Positions 36,601 through 44,323 of a stretch of DNA of 64,000 nucleotides are shown here, in pieces. Both the position numbers and the translations under genes were made by a program. Position 1 is the first letter of the stretch, and each line of letters starts with the position of its first letter. A model generated the notes under the pieces. That model searched no databases. It had not been told where the DNA came from and saw only the letters and a list, made by a program, of their open reading frames with translations. Source of the stretch: Aureispira sp964445645 (GTDB taxonomy: Bacteria; Bacteroidota; Bacteroidia; Chitinophagales; Saprospiraceae); NCBI GenBank assembly GCA_964445645.1, contig CAYULH010000005.1, positions 17,825 through 81,824 on the forward strand, given 5' to 3'.

Positions 36601-38032
36601 TCGCATCGAGTTTGACGGTGTTCGTACAGTAGATTATGTAGACGAAGAAAAAGGAACGTCTAATCCTATTGTTATTTCTCGTTCTGGTGAGGTGCGTATT
36701 ATTGATACCAAAACCAATCGTGTACTTTCTTCTAATTATATTATGTATGGTGCGGCTCTATTTGTGGAGGATGGTGCTATTATTAAGAAAGGAGATAAAA
36801 TCTGCGAATGGGATCCCTATAATGCTTCTATCATCACGGAGTTTGATGGATTTATTGAGTTTGAGAATGTTATTGAAGGTAAGACTTACCGTGTAGAGCG
36901 TGACGAACAAACAGGACATGAGCAGTTTGTGGTTATCGAATCTAAGAACAAAAAGCAAGTGCCTGCTATCAAGATTCTAGATGCTGCAGGTGATACTTTA
37001 CGTTCATACAACGTTCCTGTAGGTGCATTCATTGATGTGTCAGATGAGCAAAAAGTTGTTAAAGGACAATCTATTGTGAAGATTCCTCGTGTGATGGGTA
37101 AGATTCAGGATATTACGGGTGGTCTACCCCGTGTAACGGAATTATTCGAGGCACGTAAGCCTTCTACGCCTGCTGTAGCAACAGAAATTGACGGGGTAGT
37201 GAGCTTTGGACGTATCAAGCGTGGTAATCGTGAATGTATCATAACTGCTAGAGATGGTCAAAAACGCAAATACCTAATTGGTCTTTCACGCCACATTCTG
37301 GTACAAGAAGGAGACTTTGTACGTGCGGGTATGCCTTTATCTAATGGTAATATTGCGCCACATGATATTTTATCTATTGAAGGGCCATTTTCGGTACAAC
37401 AGTACTTGGTAAATGGTGTACAAGAGGTTTATCGTGCACAGGGTATTACCATTAATGACAAACATATTGAGGTAATTGTGCGCCAGATGATGCGTAAGGT
37501 TCAAATCTTGGATGCTGGAGATACGCGTTTCTTAGAAAAAGAAGCTGTACTGAAGAGTGATTTCATGGAAGAAAACGAAGACATCTATGATAAATTAATC
37601 GTAGAGGATGCTGGTGGTTCTACCAAGATTCTTGCTGGTATGTTGATTACAGAACGTCAATTCCAAGAAGAAAAAGCATACCTCAAACGCAATGATCGCA
37701 AAGTATTGCAAGCACGTCCTGCAATACCAGCTACTGCCAAACCATTGTTGCAAGGTATTACCAAGTCTTCTTTGGGAACTAAGAGCTGGATTTCGGCTGC
37801 TTCTTTCCAAGAAACAACTAAAGTATTGAGCACAGCCTCTATTTCAGCTGCTGCCGATCACTTGCAAGGTTTGAAAGAAAACGTTATTGTAGGTAAGAAA
37901 ATACCTGCTGGAACAGGGTTGAGACATTACGAAAACCTTATTGTAGCCGACATGGAAAAAATGGAAGCTATTGAGGCCAAACGTCGTGCCGAGGAAGCTG
38001 CTGCCGAGGAAGAAATTACCATTGGTGAATAA
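33692..38032 (+). CDS. rpoC: RNA polymerase beta' subunit
   Basis: 1446 residues. The N-terminal zinc site (CYCGKYK ... [20 protein letters not shown]) is followed by the active-centre motif NADFDGD at 477-483 that holds the catalytic magnesium. The bridge helix and trigger loop region contains [14 protein letters not shown] and [15 protein letters not shown], and a second zinc site has [13 protein letters not shown]. An acidic tail ends the protein. It is followed by a good terminator. Confidence 0.98.
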   Translation: [1446 protein letters not shown]

Positions 38033-38070
38033 AATGAACTACTGCAACTGATTGTAGTTGCCCGAAATAC

Positions 38071-38109
38071 AAAGCATCTCAACTATTGATAAGTTGGGAT
38101 GCTTTTTTT
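38071..38109 (+). terminator. Terminator after rpoC
   Basis: Fourteen-base arms (38071-38084 and 38092-38105) with one G-T pair and a T-run through 38109. It ends the tuf-rpoC region. Confidence 0.85.
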
Positions 38110-38133
38110 ATTTGCATAAAAATGAAAGAGCTA

Positions 38134-38170
38134 CAAAAAAAGGCTGCCAAGCAAAAATACTCGGCAGCCT
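38134..38170 (-). terminator. Terminator of the T9SS-substrate gene
   Basis: AGGCTGCC (38141-38148) and GGCAGCCT (38163-38170) pair, and the A-run at 38134-38140 gives a T-run on the minus strand, downstream of the minus-strand gene ending at 38201. Confidence 0.8.
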
Positions 38171-38200
38171 AATAAATTTTATTACCTAGTTAGCTGTAGC

Positions 38201-40393
38201 TTATTTTTTAATAAACTTGACAGGATTAGATACATATCCCTCTCCTTCAACAGAGATGTAGTACATACCCGTTGGCAAGTCAGCAATATTGATTTGAGCA
38301 TTGCCATCAAAGCTGTTGACATCATTCAATACTTTTACAGGAATACTGCTGCTGTTAAAGATGGTGATAGAAACATTGCCAGGTATTTCTGGGCTATCCC
38401 AACTTACGGCTACTTGTGTGGTGGCAGGGTTGGGGCTTACGTTTAGGCGCAATGGAGTAAAGATACCACAAAGACGACGAGGATTGATTTCACGACAAAA
38501 TTCACGTTTGCATACCTTACCACTAGCTGTAGTACGTGTTACACTCATACAAAGTACAAAACTATTATTGCGGTGTGGGAAACTGAAAGAACTAGTGCCT
38601 GTTGAAGTACCTATATAACTCCCATCAATATACCAATTGATACGATCACAATCATCTTCTACACCTGTGGGGTAAACAATATCATTGGGGCAGTCTTCTC
38701 CGTAAAGAAAATTCATAAAACCACTAAAGAAGTCTTCATCGCACTGGCAACCACAATCAGGAAGTGTTGTAGTGAGTGTACCATTATCACATGCTACACC
38801 AGCACTATTAGACACAGAATAACTAGTGGTAATATTACTGCCACAAGAACCATTTGGAACAAAAGTTACACTGTAAGAAGTAGCGCCTGTTAGAGTAATG
38901 GTACTTGGAGAGAATGTGCCACAAGGGCTAGATAAACTGACAGAGCCAGAAGTAGCAGAAGTGGTAATAGTGTAAATATAGTTGCCGTCTGGATCACACT
39001 CTAGTTGACTACTGCGAACCGTAGCACAAGGAAGTGTTTTGCGAGACTGCAAACAGAAATTATCAAAAGCAATATAACGTGCTCCATTGATACTGCTATT
39101 ATCACTATGGGTAATAAAGAAGTGAGTCATACCACCAGCAGGAAAACCAGCAGCATCCGAATCAATAAGAACAGTTTGTTGTGTTTTGGTACTACTACAA
39201 TTGCTGCTATTGACGGGAACGGTACCCAATAATACGGTATTGGCAGTTCCAAACAAGGCCATATTGCTAGGCGTGTAAGCCCCTGTAGGATTAGCACTAT
39301 AACCACCAGAAGCATTATTGATACCATAAGCTGCAATTTCTACATTGCCCCAACCTCCTAAACAAGCTACATCAAATGTTAATTGATACATACCTGTATT
39401 GGGTAGAATAGTAGAGGCTAACTCTGTTTGGAAACCTTCTCTGTAAGTAGTTCCTCCGCCAGCATAGTTGGCAATCCAACAACTTGCATAATCACCAGTA
39501 GCAGGGTTCGGTGTAGAATAACCAGCAGGTGCATAAGTAGCAGGATAATAATCGGCATAACTCAATCCCGAACCATTCCAGATGCGATCAAAACCTGTTG
39601 CCAAGTGAATATCTTGGTGAGAAGTAGTTGGTACGCCATCTTCTATATCTCCATTTACTACCCAACTAGCAGGACAGTTATCAGAGGTAGGAACAGGCAT
39701 ACAAAAGTTATCAAAAGCTGTGTATATGGCACCATTTATTGATGAATTGTCACTGTGTGTAACAAATACATGGGTCATACCGCCTGCTGGAAAACTAGCA
39801 GCATTAGTATTGATGGTAAAGCTATGATTGGTCTTTGTATTGCTACAAGTAGCAGCACTAATAGGAACAATACCAATTAATTGAGTATTAGCTGCTCCAA
39901 ATAGACCCAAGTTGCTAGGTGCAAATGCCCCTGTAGGAGCGTTGGGGGCATCCCCATTGCTTGGATTATGTAAAGCATAAACGGCTACTTCAGAATTGCC
40001 CCAGCCACCCAAACAAGCTACATCAAATGTCAGGGTATAAGTACCTGTATTGGCTGGAACGGTGAGATCCAATTCGGCTTGGAAACCTTCTCTGTAGGTA
40101 GTTCCTCCACCTGCATAGTTGGCAATCCAACAGCTTGCATAGTCACCAGTAGCAGGGCTAGGTGTAGGATAACCAGCAGGTGCATAAGTGGCAGGGTAGT
40201 AATCGGCCCAACTACCTGGTGCCCAAATACGACTAAATCCAACAGCATTGCCAATATCTTGGTGAGAAGTAGTGGGTGTACCATTTTCTAAATTACCATT
40301 GGTAAATATACTGTTAGGACACTTTGATAGCTGTCCTTGAGCAGAAAATATTGTTACAAAATAACAAGTAAATAAAATTGATAAAAATCTCAT
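38201..40393 (-). CDS. Secreted T9SS substrate with duplicated domain
   Basis: A 730-residue extracellular protein. A signal peptide (about 1-21, ending FSAQGQ) leads into two near-identical domains (about 22-233 and 240-455) built on HQDI..A.GF.RIW, DYYPATYAPAGY, GDYASCWIANYAGGGTTYREG and DNSSINGA. The fold resembles a secreted jellyroll, but I do not recognise the family. A Thr/Ser-rich, Cys-containing linker region follows. The last ~80 residues (LNVSPNPATTQVAVSW ... LPTGMYYISVEGEGYVSNPVKFIKK) are a type A T9SS sorting domain, so export and surface attachment by the type IX system is expected. A textbook promoter lies 300 bases upstream. Confidence 0.85.
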   Translation of the reverse strand: MRFLSILFTCYFVTIFSAQGQLSKCPNSIFTNGNLENGTPTTSHQDIGNAVGFSRIWAPGSWADYYPATYAPAGYPTPSPATGDYASCWIANYAGGGTTYREGFQAELDLTVPANTGTYTLTFDVACLGGWGNSEVAVYALHNPSNGDAPNAPTGAFAPSNLGLFGAANTQLIGIVPISAATCSNTKTNHSFTINTNAASFPAGGMTHVFVTHSDNSSINGAIYTAFDNFCMPVPTSDNCPASWVVNGDIEDGVPTTSHQDIHLATGFDRIWNGSGLSYADYYPATYAPAGYSTPNPATGDYASCWIANYAGGGTTYREGFQTELASTILPNTGMYQLTFDVACLGGWGNVEIAAYGINNASGGYSANPTGAYTPSNMALFGTANTVLLGTVPVNSSNCSSTKTQQTVLIDSDAAGFPAGGMTHFFITHSDNSSINGARYIAFDNFCLQSRKTLPCATVRSSQLECDPDGNYIYTITTSATSGSVSLSSPCGTFSPSTITLTGATSYSVTFVPNGSCGSNITTSYSVSNSAGVACDNGTLTTTLPDCGCQCDEDFFSGFMNFLYGEDCPNDIVYPTGVEDDCDRINWYIDGSYIGTSTGTSSFSFPHRNNSFVLCMSVTRTTASGKVCKREFCREINPRRLCGIFTPLRLNVSPNPATTQVAVSWDSPEIPGNVSITIFNSSSIPVKVLNDVNSFDGNAQINIADLPTGMYYISVEGEGYVSNPVKFIKK

Positions 40394-40700
40394 GTTTTTA
40401 CTTTAAAATAAATTAATTGGATTAAATAGTTTAAATATGGCAAGGATAGACCTCACCTAATTTATAGAGTGAATAGGTAATAAAATTCTACGGTCAAAGT
40501 GGGACAATACAGCGGCTGTATTTTATCATTGATTAGATAAAACGAGCCAAAGAATAACCACTCAATAAGGGGCTATTGAAATGTATAGAATGGCAAAATA
40601 GAGTGTTGAAATTTATGCTTGTAAGGGGGCAGCAAGGGGAATGTTGAAGTCTTTAGTTTTAGGTTTGGGGCAATAATTTAGTGTTTGAATTAATTGAATA

Positions 40701-40731
40701 CAAATATACAAAAAAAAGTAGAGGAATCAAA
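40701..40731 (-). promoter_or_regulatory. Promoter of the T9SS-substrate gene
   Basis: On the minus strand TTTG (40728-40731), a 19-base spacer and TATATTTG (40701-40708) match the Bacteroidota consensus exactly. Confidence 0.75.
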
Positions 40732-40890
40732 GTTTTTAGTTTTGTTTTTGATGAAAATGTGTTGTTTTTTTATTTCTATATAGACGTTTTTATTTTGTTA
40801 AGCGATGATTAAGGTGGTGTTACCTAATTTTATTTTGTAAAATAGTTTTTAGGCTAATTTTAAAACTTGTGTTTACACCTCTAGTTAAAA

Positions 40891-40923
40891 CAAAAAATGG
40901 GATTTACCAATTTTAGTAAATCC
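40891..40923 (-). terminator. Terminator of the decayed T9SS paralogue
   Basis: GGATTTAC (40900-40907) pairs with GTAAATCC (40916-40923), and an A-run on the left gives a minus-strand T-run. It sits just after the pseudogene stop. Confidence 0.6.
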
Positions 40924-40949
40924 TATGAATTCTCAACAATACAAATCCA

Positions 40950-41323
40950 CTATTGCTTGATAATTTTGACAGGATTGTGTGCCTTGTAATGGCGCCCAAT
41001 AAACTCCAGAAGGCAAATCATGTATATCCAATTGGACACTTCCATCCTAGCCATTGATGGCATTTAAATGTTTGGATCATACACCTTGAATCTTGTACAA
41101 TTATAGGGGGGCATGCTCCTGTCGGTCATGATTAGGATTATAAACGCCATAGACCGCAATTTCGGCGTTTCCCCAGCTAACCAAGCAGGCAATGTCAACA
41201 TTAAGGTCATAATCACCAGAATTGGCGGCCATTGGTAACTAGATTATTGGGGCAAGTAGATTGTGCCTTGGAAGAAAATAAACCTACTCTCCAGAGTAGC
41301 AGCAGTAAAAACAAAGGTTTCAT
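40950..41323 (-). pseudogene. Decayed paralogue of the T9SS-substrate gene
   Basis: On the minus strand, an ATG at 41323 opens a signal peptide (MKPLFLLLLLWRVGLFSS) followed by CPNNLVTNG, like the N-terminus of the 38201-40393 protein. Next comes a fragment matching its AY/VAVYAL...CLGGWG region, and then the sorting-domain end (DGSVQLDIHDLPSGVYW, later HNPVKIIKQ and stop). Most of the middle is gone, an in-frame TAG interrupts just before DGSVQ, and a frameshift separates the last two pieces. It is therefore a deletion-ridden remnant in the same orientation as its intact neighbour. Confidence 0.8.
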
Positions 41324-41435
41324 AGTCAAAAATTAAAAAAGTTAGTTAAGCAAGGGCAAAACAATGCCATTACGATATAGTGTTCGTTTCTAATTCTGTG
41401 AGAATAATAGACATAGCAAGGGGGAGTAAGTAGGA

Positions 41436-41473
41436 ATAAAAAATCCAGCTAAAGTTCAATACCTTAGCTGGAT
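41436..41473 (-). terminator. Terminator of the small lipoprotein gene
   Basis: ATCCAGCTAA (41443-41452) pairs with TTAGCTGGAT (41464-41473); the A-run at 41436-41442 becomes a T-run on the minus strand. Confidence 0.75.
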
Positions 41474-41503
41474 GTACACTTTATGATAGTGTTATGTGGT
41501 AGT

Positions 41504-41710
41504 TTAGAATGTTGCCACCTCTTCTGAAGTGGGCATCCAAACATATAAATCTTGAACAGTAGGTTGTTGTACTTTTTGGCTCAAGTTGCGGTTGCCATAC
41601 CAGCCTCCATTACCTTTACAACCTTTGCGCTTTTTGTAAGGGCTGCTGCCACAAGAAGCCATGGCGCCTAAACAAAAAACAGTGATTAATAGTAGAATTA
41701 GATTTTTCAT
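41504..41710 (-). CDS. Small lipoprotein, unknown function
   Basis: 68 residues with a lipoprotein signal (MKNLILLLITVFCLGAMASC, cysteine 20). The mature part is basic and glycine-rich (KKRKGCKGNGGWYGNRN). I have no family name for it. It has its own terminator and appears to be monocistronic. Confidence 0.65.
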   Translation of the reverse strand: MKNLILLLITVFCLGAMASCGSSPYKKRKGCKGNGGWYGNRNLSQKVQQPTVQDLYVWMPTSEEVATF

Positions 41711-41927
41711 GTCAAAATTGTTTTTGGTGAATGGTTATAAATTCATCTCTAAATGGAAACTATATCGGTTTATAGCTTGAATTGTTAAAATGTAACCTTA
41801 ATAACGACATTTTTTTTGGGAAAGGTAATAAATCAGCACAATTATCGCTTAGAAGGCTTCATATATCTTAGATATTATTCATTTTTTGAGAGAATAAATA
41901 AATTGTTTTGTTTATACAAGCTAAAAA

Positions 41928-41967
41928 CAAAAAAATCCAGCAAGAAGCCATAGCCCCTTGCTGGATT
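41928..41967 (-). terminator. Terminator of the malic enzyme gene
   Basis: AATCCAGCAAG (41934-41944) pairs exactly with CTTGCTGGATT (41957-41967), and the A-run before it is a T-run on the minus strand. Confidence 0.8.
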
Positions 41968-41999
41968 GTAATCCTAAACTAATTATGGGTAAAAACACC

Positions 42000-43193
42000 C
42001 TAATACCCCAATTTCATATCCTCCAATGCAGCCGCTTTTACAGCTTTGGCTACTTTGTAAGCCACCACTTCATCCAGTGCAGGAGGGATAATCATATCCC
42101 TGCTCGGGTGAGAAATACTATCGGCAATGGCATAAGCAGCCGCCAATTTCATATTGGGTGTGATTTGTTTGGCACGAGCATCCAATGCCCCTCTAAAGAT
42201 ACCGGGAAAGCCCAGTACATTGTTGACTTGGTTGGGCAAATCACTGCGGCCAGTGCCTACAATAGCAGCCCCACCCGCATAAGCCTCATCAGGCATAATT
42301 TCGGGATTAGGATTGGCTAGGGCAAAAATGATAGAATCTTTGGCCATGGTTTGGATGTCTGCTCTGTCTAGCAAGTTGGGCATACTCACCCCAATAAATA
42401 CATCAGCCCCAACAATGGCATCTTTGAGCGTCCCTTTTATATTATCTCTATTAGAAAAGCCAAGGGAGCGTCTTTTGTGCAGGTTCAAATTATCTCTGTC
42501 TCGATGAACAATTCCTTTGCTATCGCAAATAATTAGGTCTTTTACAGGCACACAAGCACTGTTATCGGAGCCATGTTCTACACAACGCAACAATTTGGCA
42601 ATAGCCAGCCCTGCAGCGCCAGCACCATTGATGACAATTTTTAAGTCTTTGAGCTGTTTGCCTACTAGTTTGGCGGCATTGATGAGTGCGCCCAATACCA
42701 CAATGGCAGTACCATGTTGGTCATCGTGAAAAACAGGAATGCCCAAATCTTGCAGGCGTTCCTCCACTTCAAAGCTTCTAGGAGCGGCAATATCCTCTAG
42801 GTTAATCCCTCCAAATACAGGTGCAATTCTACGTACCGTTTCTACGATTTCATCTACATCTTGTGTATTCAAACAAATCGGAAAGGCATTGATTTGTCCA
42901 AAACGGCGAAACAGCATAGCCTTGCCCTCCATAACAGGCAGAGAAGCTTCTGCCCCCAAATTGCCCAATCCCAATACAGCCGAACCATCGGTGACGATAG
43001 CTACACAATTGCCTTTCATGGTGTAATCCCAAACCGCTTCAGGATTTTTTTCGATTTCTAAACAGGGAGCGGCTACCCCCGGAGAATATACCAAGGAAAG
43101 GTGTTCCTGAGTACGCACATCCATTTTAGTACGAATACCAATTTTTCCTTTTAAGTAGCGATGCAGATGCAAAGAGCCTTCAGAGTAATCCAT
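42000..43193 (-). CDS. NAD(P)-dependent malic enzyme, short form
   Basis: 397 residues; decarboxylates malate to pyruvate with reduction of NAD(P). The catalytic tyrosine lies in VYSPGVAAPC, the lysine in MEGKAMLFRRF, and the metal site is in GINLEDIAAP and FHDDQHGTA. The dinucleotide loop is GAGAAGLAIAKLL, and SMPNLLDRADI and FALANPNPEI follow. It lacks the C-terminal phosphotransacetylase-like domain of MaeB, so it is the short type. NAD versus NADP use cannot be decided here. Confidence 0.92.
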   Translation of the reverse strand: MDYSEGSLHLHRYLKGKIGIRTKMDVRTQEHLSLVYSPGVAAPCLEIEKNPEAVWDYTMKGNCVAIVTDGSAVLGLGNLGAEASLPVMEGKAMLFRRFGQINAFPICLNTQDVDEIVETVRRIAPVFGGINLEDIAAPRSFEVEERLQDLGIPVFHDDQHGTAIVVLGALINAAKLVGKQLKDLKIVINGAGAAGLAIAKLLRCVEHGSDNSACVPVKDLIICDSKGIVHRDRDNLNLHKRRSLGFSNRDNIKGTLKDAIVGADVFIGVSMPNLLDRADIQTMAKDSIIFALANPNPEIMPDEAYAGGAAIVGTGRSDLPNQVNNVLGFPGIFRGALDARAKQITPNMKLAAAYAIADSISHPSRDMIIPPALDEVVAYKVAKAVKAAALEDMKLGY

Positions 43194-43442
43194 AAGTTAA
43201 TTTATTTTTGATTAAAAACTATAGGGAAGCATCATGCGCCTCAACCTATACCACGAGTTTGTACCTTTGGCTACAAGCCTAATTCTAAGGTAAACTAATT
43301 TTGTCAATATAGTTTCTTTTAAAGGGGGAAACATTTATCAAAGGCATAGAGGAAGGACAAGCGTGCGAAATAAGATGGTTTTTGGTGCAATAGTATCTTC
43401 AAAATACTGTATTTTGATAGACACTTCCTTATAAAATATTCT

Positions 43443-43871
43443 ATGAAAATATCAAACAAAACCTTATTAGACGATCACTTGACAGAAGATGCAGCATCAA
43501 AAGTATATGCTAAACCTTGGCTCTTAGTTGTATTTGTAGCTACCTTTGGGTTGGGTATATTGAGTGCCTACTGTAGACCCTATTTTAATATAGATGGCAT
43601 CCATTGGGAGGCTATAGTCTCTATGGTGGTTTTAGTGACACTTAATGTAGTCTGCTTGATGCTTATTAGTACAGATAAACGAAAGGGCTATGGTTGGTTT
43701 TATAGTATACTTACCTTGTTGCTTTGGACGGGCTATGTATTAGGTTGGAGTTTTGTTAATGGTGATTTTATGGAAGATCTGATAGGCGTAGGTACAATGA
43801 CGGCCATTGTTGCTATACTGATAGGAATGGTCGTGTTTTATTATCAAAACCGAAGCAAAAAATCTTTCTAG
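43443..43871 (+). CDS. Four-helix membrane protein, unknown function
   Basis: 142 residues with about four hydrophobic segments (near 28-46, 57-77, 88-105 and 114-134) and a basic C-terminus. No family recognised. Its TAG stop shares CTAG with the convergent DUF4268 gene, so the two stops overlap by 4 bases. Confidence 0.6.
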   Translation: MKISNKTLLDDHLTEDAASKVYAKPWLLVVFVATFGLGILSAYCRPYFNIDGIHWEAIVSMVVLVTLNVVCLMLISTDKRKGYGWFYSILTLLLWTGYVLGWSFVNGDFMEDLIGVGTMTAIVAILIGMVVFYYQNRSKKSF

Positions 43872-44296
43872 TCCCGAATAAAATGAGCAAATTCATAAAA
43901 AAACAATTCTAGCTGGCTCATATTCTCATAAAAAAACTCAAAAGTACGGGGCCAAGTGCGCTTATCATGAATAGAAACGCCCTCCAATTCTACATAAGCA
44001 CGGCTCACAAATCTGCCCGGTGCCAATTCGTAATTGGGATCCAATATAGCATTGGGCAGATACTGCGTTTTTAGAATCGTCTCCAAACTCCACAACTTAT
44101 CATAATAATACTCCTTATACAATTCCTCCTTGCTCTCAATATCAATAGAAACCTGTGCAAGCTTGGTGGTAAAGGTAAATTTGAGTACCAGCTCCTTGAT
44201 TTTGGTATTGTACAAGAGCCACTTTCTGGGGTACTGCTGCCCAAAAGTTGTCCAAAACTCCTGTCGAATTTGTTTGCTCTCCTCTTTGTTAAACAT
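43868..44296 (-). CDS. DUF4268-family protein
   Basis: 142 residues opening MFNKEESKQIRQEFWTTFGQ, with KWLLYNTKIKELVLKFTF and RAYVELEGVSIHDKRTWP, which fit the DUF4268 domain. That domain is often fused to or near nuclease-type proteins but its role is unknown. It lies 27 bases after the SF1 helicase gene, so the two are probably co-transcribed. Confidence 0.75.
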   Translation of the reverse strand: MFNKEESKQIRQEFWTTFGQQYPRKWLLYNTKIKELVLKFTFTTKLAQVSIDIESKEELYKEYYYDKLWSLETILKTQYLPNAILDPNYELAPGRFVSRAYVELEGVSIHDKRTWPRTFEFFYENMSQLELFFYEFAHFIRD

Positions 44297-44323
44297 CGTT
44301 ATAATCTTATCAAACTACCCCAA

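Larger units (their letters stand above)
40394..40949. other. 556-base region upstream of the T9SS substrate
   Basis: Very AT-rich with no gene. It holds the promoter at 40701-40731, so the transcript would carry a leader of about 300 bases, and the terminator hairpin of the neighbouring pseudogene at 40891-40923. Confidence 0.6.
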
